A stretch of 8,573 nucleotides of DNA from Prevotellaceae bacterium (GCA_031278135.1 JAITKY010000064.1:1-8573); one strand, 5' to 3'. Shown: positions 1-5,895, counted from the first letter of the stretch. The notes: generated by a model not told the origin, from the letters alone. Translations and numbers: made by a program.

Positions 1-286
1 TTTCGGTCAAAGCATTCAATTTTTCGTCAACACCAATAGCTTTAGCAACAGTGAGTTCATTGAACTGCCCGAAAATCTGCGGCACATAATAAGGCTTTGA
101 ATCGCAATGCAATATTCCGTCGGACGGAGGCAAAATTCCTGCAATAATTTTCAATAAAGTGGATTTCCCTGTGCCATTATTGCCAATCAAAGCAACTTTA
201 TCACGTTTGTTTACTGTGAGATTTATTTTGTCAAACAATAAATCTTTATTCGGATGTATATAAGTAATGTTTTGAATAATAAGCAT
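1..286 (-). CDS. ABC-F family ATP-binding protein, N-terminal part (cut by window edge)
   Basis: The first 95 residues of a minus-strand gene are present, starting at the ATG at 284-286 and running off the left edge. The translation is a typical first ABC cassette: a short beta-strand opening (MLIIQNITYIHPNKDLLFDK), Walker A GNNGTGKST at residues 35-43, then a Q-loop-like segment YYVPQIFGQ at 66-74. There are no membrane segments or signal peptide. A nucleotide-binding domain beginning within a few residues of the start fits soluble duplicated-ATPase ABC-F proteins, which act on ribosomes, better than an ABC importer or exporter subunit. The second cassette, linker and signature motifs lie outside the window, so the subfamily cannot be fixed and a transporter ATPase is not excluded. 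No clear Shine-Dalgarno precedes the start, only an A-rich stretch. Confidence 0.85.
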   Translation of the reverse strand, partial: MLIIQNITYIHPNKDLLFDKINLTVNKRDKVALIGNNGTGKSTLLKIIAGILPPSDGILHCDSKPYYVPQIFGQFNELTVAKAIGVDEKLNALTE

Positions 287-303
287 AATTTCTTTCAATA
301 AAA

Positions 304-364
304 TATTAAATAGTATAATTATAAACCAATTACAAAAGTATTAAATAATATAATTATAAATCAA
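304..364. repeat. Two tandem 26-bp AT-rich copies, 35-bp period
   Basis: Copy one is 304-329 and copy two is 339-364. By hand alignment they match at 24 of 26 positions, differing at the 10th and 23rd bases. A 9-bp unrelated spacer separates them. On the minus strand each copy begins with TTG and ends with TA, so each carries the -33 end and the first bases of a -7 element of a Bacteroidota-type promoter for the leftward ABC-F gene. Confidence 0.8.
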
Positions 365-365
365 A
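333..365 (-). promoter_or_regulatory. Candidate promoter for the ABC-F gene (TTTG-N21-TACTTTTG)
   Basis: On the minus strand TTTG (362-365) is followed after 21 bases by TACTTTTG (333-340), a perfect match to the Bacteroidota -7 consensus TAnnTTTG. It lies about 47 bp upstream of the ABC-F start codon, leaving a short leader. A weaker second version, TTG (327-329) with TATTTTAT (298-305), sits in the adjacent repeat copy. The matches are direct; promoter function is inferred. Confidence 0.45.
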
Positions 366-542
366 TACAGTGAATTTTCGTACAGTTCACTACCTGTTTT
401 TTGTTGAAAGAAATTCTTATTTCATCGCCCTATAAATTCAAAACTCCTGACCTGCGAAAGCATCAATACACTCCAACAGTTTTATAAAAGAATATTATAC
501 GCAAACAGACAATGTCGTATCTTTTCAAAAAAAGGATAAAAA

Positions 543-674
543 ATGCAGACACAAATACCGATTTTCAATGAAAAAAGTAGTGCGAAGGCAGTAATAGTTA
601 CACCGAGTTCTGCTGATATAACAGTTTTTGGAGTGACACTGTGTAAGTGTTTTTTAGAAGGGTATCGCTTTTAG
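543..674 (+). other. Small plus-strand ORF, 43 codons, hypothetical or decayed
   Basis: ATG at 543 is preceded by AAAGGA (531-536) at 6 bases spacing and opens a 43-residue frame ending in TAG at 672-674. The peptide begins MQTQIPIFNEKSSAKAVIV and has no motif, signal or membrane segment that I recognise. In the same frame, reading past the TAG continues without another stop to TAA at 774-776 and includes the RQFEIR peptide of the dispersed repeat at 716-757. That could mean a single 78-codon ORF broken by a nonsense change, or plain chance in an intergenic region. No plus-strand promoter match was found upstream. Too short to judge coding potential by eye. Confidence 0.2.
635..655 (+). terminator. 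Weak terminator-like hairpin with T-run
   Basis: ACACT (636-640) pairs with AGTGT (646-650) around the loop GTGTA, with a possible G-U pair at 635/651, and is followed by a T-run to 655. The shape is that of a plus-strand intrinsic terminator, but the stem is short. The only candidate transcript is the small ORF at 543, inside which it lies. Confidence 0.2.
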
Positions 675-715
675 GGATTACTGTCTGTTACCCGTAATCA
701 CTGGATACATTCCTG

Positions 716-757
716 TTATTTTACTGTGCGACAATTTGAAATACGCCATTCAGAACT
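716..757. repeat. Dispersed 42-bp repeat, copy 1
   Basis: Aligns without gaps to 4486-4527 with 35 of 42 identical bases (hand count), including the exact 18-mer TGCGACAATTTGAAATAC (727-744). It sits just downstream of the recN stop. Both copies stay open in the same plus-strand frame and encode similar peptides around RQFEI. The minus-strand frame also keeps ISNCR followed by TAA in both copies, so the original coding strand, if any, is uncertain. Confidence 0.65.
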
Positions 758-772
758 GCACAAGGATTATTA

Positions 773-2428
773 TTAATTGTTCATCAAGTCTTTTGCATAT
801 TCAATTGCAGCATCGGTGATTTTACTGCCGCTTAGCATTTTGGCTATTTCCATGATACGTTCGTCATTATCTAATTTACGGACTTTGGTATATGTCGATT
901 TTGCAGTATCCTCTTTATATACAAGATAGTGAGTGTTTCCTTTTGCCGCAATTTGAGGTAAATGGGTAATATTAATCACCTGCGTTTTTTTCGATAATTC
1001 TTTGATGATATTTCCCATTTTATCAGCAACTTCGCCCGATACGCCGGTATCAATTTCGTCGAAAATAATTGTCGGCAAATTGATGCTTTTTACCAGCAGC
1101 GACTTAAGAGTCAGCATCAAACGAGACATTTCTCCGCCTGATGCGACTTTCGATATTTCTCTGGGCTGCATGTCTCTGTTCGCCGAAAACAGGAATGTTA
1201 TATTATCCGCACCGTCGGATGTGAAATTTTCGGAATATGTAAGTTCCACTTTAAATACGACGTTGGGCATTCCTACTGACTTGAGTAATGTCGAAACATA
1301 TTTTTCTACGGATGGAATTGTTTTTAGTCTTAAAGCGGAAATTTGTTTTGCGAGTTCTTTTATTTTGTCAAGATTGTCGGTTACCGCTTTTTGTGTCTTG
1401 GCTATCGTTTCGTCGAAATCTTCTATTTCGATTAGCGAATTGCCGTAATTTTCTTGCAGATCAAGCAGTTCTCGAATGGTTGTGACACGATGTTTTTGTT
1501 GTAAATCGTATATTGTATTCAGTCGGGTTTCGACGGTAGACAATCGTTCGGGATTGATTTCCAGCGAATCGTTTATCCGGTTTGCTTCTTCGTCAATGTC
1601 CTTAGTCTCTATTAAAATATTTTTCACTCTGCCTAAAAGTTCGATTGACAGAGGATGTACTTTAGACAGACGACTAAGAATATTTTCTGCTTCTTTCAAC
1701 ATGTTTATGAGGGACGTTTCTTCATTCGCCAGAATTGCTATTAATTTTTCATATCCTGTCTTTATTTCTTCTACGTTTGAAAGCGCCTGTATTTCGATCT
1801 CCAAATCGTATTGTTCGTCCGGTTTAAGGTTCGCCCGCTGTAACTGTTCAAACTGAAATTTTATATAGTCATAATCAGCTTTTGCTCTGGAACTGCGGGC
1901 AACTAAATCTGCTAATTTTTTTTCTTCCGTTTTGTATGTATTGAAATATTTGAGATAGTCGTTTTTCAGATTACCAAACGCTGTTACCGCGTCAATCACT
2001 GAAAGTTGAAATTTACTGCTCGACAGTAACAAATTCTGGTGTTGCGAATGTATATCAAGCAATCTGTGCGATATATCTTTGATCATGGTGGCATTAACAG
2101 GAGTATCGTTTACAAATGCTCTTGATTTACCGGAGGGATTAATCGTTCGGCGGATAATCAAATCAGGTTCGTAATCAATGTCATTTTTTGACAGAAAAGA
2201 TTCCAAACCATAACCTTCGATATGAAAAAGACCTTCGACGATACAATTTCGTTCTGTATTTTTCAGCACATTGGAGTCGGCGCGACCGCCTAAAACAAGT
2301 GATAATGCGCCTAACAGTATTGATTTTCCTGCGCCCGTTTCTCCGGTGATAATACTCATTCCTTCCGAAAAACTGATATTCAGCTTGTCTATCAGCGCGT
2401 AATTTTCAACATTCAATTCTTTTAACAT
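773..2428 (-). CDS. recN: DNA repair protein RecN
   Basis: A cytoplasmic SMC-like ATPase that gathers at double-strand breaks and assists RecA-dependent recombinational repair. The 551 residues match the usual length of about 550-560. Walker A GETGAGKS is at residues 29-36 and the conserved DIHSQHQN segment at 125-132. A long charged helical stretch (about 150-385) is consistent with the coiled-coil arms. The ABC signature SGGEMSR is at 430-436, Walker B IIFDEID at 454-460 followed by the D-loop region TGVSGE, and the switch histidine lies in ITHLPQ at 487-492. All ATPase motifs are intact. The ATG at 2426-2428 puts the first beta-strand at residue 1 (MLKELNVENYALI), as is normal for RecN. 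It lies 54 bp downstream of yggS on the same strand, with no Shine-Dalgarno. A TAATTTTG -7-like match at 2451-2458 (minus) lacks a good -33, so an internal promoter is only possible. Confidence 0.97.
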   Translation of the reverse strand: MLKELNVENYALIDKLNISFSEGMSIITGETGAGKSILLGALSLVLGGRADSNVLKNTERNCIVEGLFHIEGYGLESFLSKNDIDYEPDLIIRRTINPSGKSRAFVNDTPVNATMIKDISHRLLDIHSQHQNLLLSSSKFQLSVIDAVTAFGNLKNDYLKYFNTYKTEEKKLADLVARSSRAKADYDYIKFQFEQLQRANLKPDEQYDLEIEIQALSNVEEIKTGYEKLIAILANEETSLINMLKEAENILSRLSKVHPLSIELLGRVKNILIETKDIDEEANRINDSLEINPERLSTVETRLNTIYDLQQKHRVTTIRELLDLQENYGNSLIEIEDFDETIAKTQKAVTDNLDKIKELAKQISALRLKTIPSVEKYVSTLLKSVGMPNVVFKVELTYSENFTSDGADNITFLFSANRDMQPREISKVASGGEMSRLMLTLKSLLVKSINLPTIIFDEIDTGVSGEVADKMGNIIKELSKKTQVINITHLPQIAAKGNTHYLVYKEDTAKSTYTKVRKLDNDERIMEIAKMLSGSKITDAAIEYAKDLMNN

Positions 2429-2482
2429 TGTCGGTATATAGATTTTGGGGCAAAATTACATCATTTTTTGAAATGTTAGCGT

Positions 2483-3178
2483 TTATATTCTTGTTCCGAA
2501 TATGGCTGTGCCGATTCGCACAATTGTAGCGCCTTCTTCTATTGCTACTTCGAGGTCACTGCTCATACCCATCGACAATTCTTTGCATTCGGGGGATACG
2601 ATTCCTTCGGATATTGCCCTGTTTCTCAAATCTTTCAACCTTGTGTACGACCGGCGAACGGCTTCCATACTGGAATCGAAAAGACCTATTGTCATAAATC
2701 CTGTGAGTTTTAATGTATCATACTTTTTCAACTCTTTCAAGAATGTGAAAACTTTGTCGGGAGATAATCCGAATTTACTCGATTCAAAAGAAGTATTAAC
2801 CTGTACCATAACATCAATGCAGCATCCTTCCGCTTGAAAATGCCGGTCGAGTTTCTGCATCAATTCTATATTGTCCAATGATTGAAGGCATTTGACATTG
2901 TATTTGAGAACATCTTTTATTTTGTTTGTTTGCAGATGTCCTATAAAATGACGGTCGTATTTTAAATCGGATAATTCGGGATTTTTAACTGCAAATTCCT
3001 GAATCCTGTTTTCGCCGAGCAGAGTTTCGCCTGCTTCTATTGCAATACGAATCCTGTCGGGATCAACAGTCTTTGTAGCAAGCATCAGTTTGACGGAATC
3101 CACATCCCTGCCGATATTTTCACATGCCAAAGCTATACGGCTGCGGACATTTTTTATGTTGTTGATTATATCGTTCAT
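2483..3178 (-). CDS. yggS: YggS family pyridoxal phosphate homeostasis protein
   Basis: A PLP-binding protein (PLPBP/COG0325 family) that buffers free pyridoxal 5'-phosphate and influences amino acid and vitamin B6 balance; no enzymatic reaction is established for the family. The 231 residues match the family length and form one TIM-barrel domain. The PLP-lysine motif is LATKTV with Lys36, the same position as in E. coli YggS. Other family motifs are GENRIQE (55-61), HFIGHLQTNK (77-86), LSMGMSSDLE (201-210) for phosphate binding, and VRIGTAIFG (220-228) near the C-terminus. The ATG at 3176-3178 places Lys36 correctly. The upstream oxidoreductase gene ends only 21 bp away and recN follows after 54 bp, so the three probably share a transcript. 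No Shine-Dalgarno is visible. Confidence 0.95.
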   Translation of the reverse strand: MNDIINNIKNVRSRIALACENIGRDVDSVKLMLATKTVDPDRIRIAIEAGETLLGENRIQEFAVKNPELSDLKYDRHFIGHLQTNKIKDVLKYNVKCLQSLDNIELMQKLDRHFQAEGCCIDVMVQVNTSFESSKFGLSPDKVFTFLKELKKYDTLKLTGFMTIGLFDSSMEAVRRSYTRLKDLRNRAISEGIVSPECKELSMGMSSDLEVAIEEGATIVRIGTAIFGTRI

Positions 3179-3199
3179 AATTAAAATTTAATTATTAAA

Positions 3200-4150
3200 T
3201 CACCATTCGTTTGTCGATTTCAGTTTTTTCAGGGAACTGTTAAATTCCGATATGATTTTTTTCATAATAGTCTCTACCGGTTCGATTTCCCTGATCAACG
3301 ATGATATTTGTCCGATTTCGAGTTCACCGTTAACTAAATCGCCTTCAAACATGCCAATTCGGGTACGTCCACGTCCGAGAAAATCCAGTAATTCGTCAGC
3401 GTTTGCACCATTGTCTTCAAGTTTTTTTATGTTGTCGAAAAGTTCGTTTTTGATTAAGCGTGTAGGCGAAAGTTTTTTCAGGGACAGGAGCGTATCGCCT
3501 TCGTTGAGAGTTGTACACAGACGTTTAAATTTTTCGCTTGCCGAACTTTCTTCGGACAGGGCAAAACGGGTACCCATTTGAACACCGTCGGCGCCCAGAC
3601 TCATAGCCGCCAATATTCCCTCTCCTGTTCCTATGCCTCCCGCCGCAATCAACGGCAATGATACGGCTTTGCGTACCTGCGGTATGAGTGCAAAAGAGCC
3701 TGTTTCTTCCCGTCCATTGTGTCCGCCGGCTTCAAATCCTTCGACTACAATTGCATCAACTCCGGCGTCTTCGGCTTTTTTTGCAAATTTTGAACTCGAT
3801 ACAACATGTACAACAGTAATTCCATTGTCTTTAAAGTATTTTGTCCATGTCTTGGGATTACCGGCAGAGCTGAATACTATTTTTACTCCTTCTTCAACGA
3901 TAATTCTATTTATTCCGTCTATTTCCTGATATATCAGGGGGATATTTACTCCAAAAGGCAAATTTGTCGCTTCTCTGCATTTTGTGATATGTTCGCGCAA
4001 AAGTTCGGGCGTCATCGACCCTGCTCCTAAAAGTCCTAATCCGCCGTTATTACTCACTGCCGAAGCCAGTCTCCATCCGCTGCACCATACCATTCCTCCC
4101 TGAATGACAGGATATTTTATCTTCAATAAATCTGTAACTCTATTTTCCAT
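3200..4150 (-). CDS. Nitronate monooxygenase / FabK-like FMN-dependent oxidoreductase
   Basis: An FMN-binding TIM-barrel protein of the 2-nitropropane dioxygenase family, soluble, predicted to oxidise nitronates or, if FabK-like, to reduce enoyl-ACP. Numbered from the ATG at 4148-4150 (316 residues): the opening ENRVTDLLKIKYPVIQGGM (2-20) is the family N-terminus, FGVNIPL follows at 66-72, EGFEAGGHNG (137-146) carries the family's active-site histidine at 144, and AAGGIGTGEG (169-178) with GVQMGTRF (189-196) forms the FMN phosphate site. A TTG five codons upstream (4165) would give a 321-residue form, but the ATG matches the family start better and is preferred. Substrate cannot be told from sequence, as NMO and FabK share these motifs. 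First gene of the probable NMO-yggS-recN operon, with a candidate promoter at 4169-4197. Confidence 0.88.
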   Translation of the reverse strand: MENRVTDLLKIKYPVIQGGMVWCSGWRLASAVSNNGGLGLLGAGSMTPELLREHITKCREATNLPFGVNIPLIYQEIDGINRIIVEEGVKIVFSSAGNPKTWTKYFKDNGITVVHVVSSSKFAKKAEDAGVDAIVVEGFEAGGHNGREETGSFALIPQVRKAVSLPLIAAGGIGTGEGILAAMSLGADGVQMGTRFALSEESSASEKFKRLCTTLNEGDTLLSLKKLSPTRLIKNELFDNIKKLEDNGANADELLDFLGRGRTRIGMFEGDLVNGELEIGQISSLIREIEPVETIMKKIISEFNSSLKKLKSTNEW

Positions 4151-4168
4151 TTTGTCTGAAATCAATTT

Positions 4169-4197
4169 AAAATATAATTCGACAAAGTAATAACAAA
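4169..4197 (-). promoter_or_regulatory. Candidate promoter for NMO-yggS-recN operon (TTTG-N17-TATATTTT)
   Basis: On the minus strand TTTG (4194-4197) is followed after 17 bases by TATATTTT (4169-4176), one base off TAnnTTTG. It sits about 19 bp upstream of the NMO ATG, giving a very short leader of around a dozen bases. AT-rich context makes chance matches easy. Confidence 0.35.
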
Positions 4198-4245
4198 ATA
4201 TTTATATATGCAAATGCCTTGAAAAGGAGATTGATAGTGGTCTGA

Positions 4246-4263
4246 AATGTCATTATAATGTCA
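4246..4263. promoter_or_regulatory. AATGTCA direct repeats at 11-bp period, possible operator
   Basis: Two identical AATGTCA heptamers (4246-4252 and 4257-4263) are spaced one helical turn apart, and the junction also forms the perfect palindrome CATTATAATG (4251-4260). The pair lies about 50 bp upstream of the candidate -33 of the NMO promoter, a common place for an activator site. Binding is inferred only from geometry. Confidence 0.25.
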
Positions 4264-4333
4264 AATAAAATCGAACGTTTTATACTCAATACTTCCTGAT
4301 TTCGGCAACGTTTCATTTATTTCTTTACTCTGA

Positions 4334-4448
4334 TTATTTACAATTTGTTAACAGCCGTTTCAATTCTTCAATAGGGTTTAGTTTGTTCTTCGAGAACCTT
4401 GTCTTTTTGTGCTATAATTCGTTCTTTACACGAATAACAGGATGTCAT
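4334..4448 (-). pseudogene. Possible relic of a short minus-strand gene with a frameshift
   Basis: The minus-strand ATG at 4446-4448 opens a 26-codon frame beginning MTSCYSCKERIIAQKDKVLE and ending at the TGA at 4368-4370. Moving forward one base at the CCC TA junction just before that stop gives a continuing frame, PIEELKRLLTNCK, which ends in TAA at 4334-4336. The joined product would be charged and helical, with a CxxC pair near the start, and reads more like protein than random intergenic translation. I do not recognise a family. The segment is short, so chance is a real alternative. Confidence 0.22.
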
Positions 4449-4485
4449 GGAATACAGATCTCATGTCTCAACAGAAAAATACAGT

Positions 4486-4527
4486 TTATTTTATTTTGCG
4501 ACAATTTGAAATACAACCCTCTGAACT
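4486..4527. repeat. Dispersed 42-bp repeat, copy 2
   Basis: Partner of 716-757 in the same orientation, 35 of 42 bases identical, with the exact 18-mer at 4497-4514. In this copy the plus-strand frame starts at an ATG at 4442 and stops in TGA at 4529-4531, 29 residues ending RQFEIQPSEL; copy 1 encodes RQFEIRHSEL at the same place. Confidence 0.65.
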
Positions 4528-4575
4528 CTGATTTTTGTTATTTATGATTAAAAAGCGATACAAATATTCGGAATT

Positions 4576-4627
4576 GACCTGTAGGTCGCAGATGTCTCAA
4601 AGATAGATTTAGCTCTCGTTGAGATAT
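4576..4627. repeat. Palindrome and adjacent hairpin upstream of rluB promoter
   Basis: GACCTGTAGGTC (4576-4587) has 5-bp perfect arms. Immediately after it, ATGTCTCAA (4592-4600) can pair with TTGAGATAT (4619-4627) in a 9-bp stem with one G-T pair and an 18-base loop. Together they look like the remains of a short palindromic dispersed element or a protein-binding site. They end just before the candidate rluB -33, so they could also act as an operator. Confidence 0.35.
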
Positions 4628-4634
4628 TATTTTA

Positions 4635-4662
4635 TTGCTCTCAATAATTTTAATTATGTTTG
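4635..4662 (+). promoter_or_regulatory. Candidate promoter for rluB (TTG-N17-TATGTTTG)
   Basis: TATGTTTG (4655-4662) matches the TAnnTTTG consensus perfectly, with TTG (4635-4637) 17 bases upstream. It predicts transcription starting near 4668 and a leader of roughly 50 bases before the rluB ATG at 4717. This is the best promoter match in the window. Confidence 0.5.
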
Positions 4663-4716
4663 CGCCTTAATTGTATATGAATACGATAGATATTATTAAC
4701 AAAAATACAGACAAAT

Positions 4717-5853
4717 ATGGGTAAAGAAAAAACGTCTTCAAGGGACAAAACGAGAGGGAAAACTGCCGGTTCAAATGTGTGGGAAATAAAACAGACTACT
4801 GAAGAATCCAAAATAAGTAGCGATCAACATGAGCAAAAAACTCGTAAATCATATTCCAATAAACAGCAAAAATATTCGCCCGACCGAGAACGAAGAGAAT
4901 CGTCGGACAGATCACGAAAATATTCGCCCGACAAGGAACGGAGAGAATCGTCGGACAGACCACGAAAATATTCGCCCGACAGGGAACGGAGAGAATCGTC
5001 GGACAGACCACGAAAATATTCGCCCGACAGGGAATGGAAAGAATCGTCGGACAGACCACGAAAATATTCGCAAGAAAACGTATCCCGTACGGGAAGAAGC
5101 TTACGTACAGACAGAGACCCTATCCGGACGAAAACCAAAGGCGATTTAGTGAGATTGAACAAGTTTATTGCAAATTCGGGAGTATGTTCCAGAAGAGAAG
5201 CCGACGAATATATTGTAGCGGGTCTTGTTTCGGTTAATGGCAAAACAGTTACCGAATTAGGAACAAAAGTTCGACACGATGACGATATTCGTTTCAATAA
5301 AGAACGTCTCAAAGGAGAAAGCAAAGTATATATCATCCTGAATAAGCCGAAAAACTATATTACAACGACAGACGATCCTCATGCAAAAAAAACGGTCATG
5401 GAACTGATCGACGGAGCATGCAAAGAGAGAGTGTATCCCGTCGGACGGTTAGACAAAAATTCCACAGGCGTATTGCTTTTCACCAACGATGGCGAACTTG
5501 CAAAACAATTAACCCACCCTTCCTATAACAAATTGAAAGTATATAAGGTAATACTTGACAAAAGCATTGTCAAAGCCGATTTAACAGCCTTGCTGGAAGG
5601 AGTCGATTTAGAAGACGGAACAGCTGCTGTAGACACCATCCATATCGCCGATAACAAAAACGAGGCGGGAATAGAAATACATTCGGGCAAAAACAGAATT
5701 ATACGGCGAATGTTTGAAAAACTTGGTTATAATGTCGTTAAACTCGACAGAGTTTATTTTGCCGGTCTTACCAAAAAAGGATTAAAACGCGGACAATATC
5801 GCTTTTTGACTTCCAAAGAAGTAGAGATATTGAAAATGGGAGCGTATGAATAA
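4717..5853 (+). CDS. rluB: 23S rRNA pseudouridine synthase, RluB/RsuA family, with repeat-rich N-terminus
   Basis: Converts a specific uridine in large-subunit rRNA to pseudouridine during ribosome assembly. The 378 residues fall in three parts. Residues 1-143 are a basic, Ser/Arg-rich, apparently disordered extension with four 16-residue repeats of KYSPDRERRESSDRPR type (52-115) and a fifth partial one. An S4 RNA-binding domain follows (about 145-192, starting VRLNKFIANSGVCSRREADE). The catalytic domain (about 203-370) has the motif YPVGRLDKNSTG with catalytic Asp246, then LLFTNDGELA and the C-terminal GKNRIIRRMFEKLGY (324-338), which is characteristic of RsuA/RluB enzymes. The wording of the catalytic motif resembles RluB more than RsuA; the target base is inferred. 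The ATG at 4717 includes the extension and has no Shine-Dalgarno. It stands alone downstream of a good candidate promoter and 223 bp before lon. Confidence 0.93.
   Translation: MGKEKTSSRDKTRGKTAGSNVWEIKQTTEESKISSDQHEQKTRKSYSNKQQKYSPDRERRESSDRSRKYSPDKERRESSDRPRKYSPDRERRESSDRPRKYSPDREWKESSDRPRKYSQENVSRTGRSLRTDRDPIRTKTKGDLVRLNKFIANSGVCSRREADEYIVAGLVSVNGKTVTELGTKVRHDDDIRFNKERLKGESKVYIILNKPKNYITTTDDPHAKKTVMELIDGACKERVYPVGRLDKNSTGVLLFTNDGELAKQLTHPSYNKLKVYKVILDKSIVKADLTALLEGVDLEDGTAAVDTIHIADNKNEAGIEIHSGKNRIIRRMFEKLGYNVVKLDRVYFAGLTKKGLKRGQYRFLTSKEVEILKMGAYE
4870..5070 (+). repeat. In-frame 48-bp tandem repeat inside rluB (4 full copies plus a partial)
   Basis: Full copies are 4870-4917, 4918-4965, 4966-5013 and 5014-5061, followed by a 9-base partial copy. 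By eye, neighbours 2 and 3 differ at one base, 3 and 4 at two, and 1 and 3 at four. Each unit encodes 16 residues of Lys-Tyr-Ser-Pro-Asp-Arg-Glu type. Near identity of the central copies indicates recent expansion, and a 48-bp unit keeps the frame whatever the copy number. Confidence 0.95.
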
Positions 5854-5862
5854 CTTAAAAAA

Positions 5863-5890
5863 TAAAAACACTGCGAATTGAAAGTTTTTA
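5863..5890 (+). terminator. AT-rich hairpin after rluB, possible weak terminator
   Basis: TAAAAAC (5863-5869) pairs perfectly with GTTTTTA (5884-5890) around a 14-base loop, ten bases after the rluB stop. The stem is almost entirely A-T and no separate T-run follows, so termination would be inefficient. Confidence 0.22.
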
Positions 5891-5895
5891 ACTGT

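Larger units (their letters stand above)
287..772. other. 486-bp intergenic region between abcF-like gene and recN
   Basis: No confident gene is present. From left to right it holds: two 26-bp tandem copies with promoter-like elements (304-364); an AGTGAA/TTCACT inverted repeat (369-374 with 386-391); a small plus-strand ORF with an AAAGGA box (543-674); a weak terminator-like hairpin on the plus strand (635-655); a GATTAC/GTAATC inverted repeat (676-681 with 694-699); and a dispersed repeat copy (716-757) ending 15 bp short of the recN stop. I found no convincing intrinsic terminator for the leftward recN transcript. The length and the fragments suggest a site that has received and lost small insertions. 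Confidence 0.6.
4151..4716. other. 566-bp divergent intergenic region between the NMO operon and rluB
   Basis: Two divergently transcribed units start from this region, with a candidate promoter at each end (4169-4197 minus, 4635-4662 plus). Between them are AATGTCA direct repeats (4246-4263), a possible decayed minus-strand ORF (4334-4448), an ATTCGT/ACGAAT inverted repeat (4417-4422 with 4430-4435), the second dispersed repeat (4486-4527), a GACCTGTAGGTC palindrome (4576-4587) and a 9-bp-stem hairpin (4592-4627). It is far longer than two promoters require, which fits accumulated insertion debris. Confidence 0.6.

Noticed and set aside
369..401. AGTGAA/TTCACT inverted repeat followed by a T-run as a plus-strand terminator
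   Set aside because: The stem is 6 bp and AT-rich with an 11-base loop, and no plus-strand gene lies upstream to terminate.
451..470. Similarity to the widespread dRS3-like palindromic repeat (CCTGCGAAAGCA core)
   Set aside because: Only about a half-site resembles it from memory and the matching inverted half is absent nearby; too weak to call.
676..699. GATTAC/GTAATC inverted repeat as the recN terminator
   Set aside because: The stem is only 6 bp with a 12-base loop and is not followed by a T-run on the minus strand.
4151..4165. TTG start giving a 321-residue NMO
   Set aside because: The ATG at 4148-4150 begins exactly at the family N-terminus (ENRVTDLLKIKYP), there is no SD for the TTG, and the five extra residues match nothing known in the family.
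4870..5070. CRISPR-like regular repeats
   Set aside because: The units are contiguous with no spacers, are in frame, and encode a repetitive protein segment.
4824..5336. Long open frames antisense to, and in another frame of, the rluB repeat region (also 4796-5059 minus and 4829-5149 plus)
   Set aside because: A 48-bp repeat without stops keeps every frame open. The rluB frame has the S4 and catalytic domains, and the others are repeat shadows with no recognisable domain.
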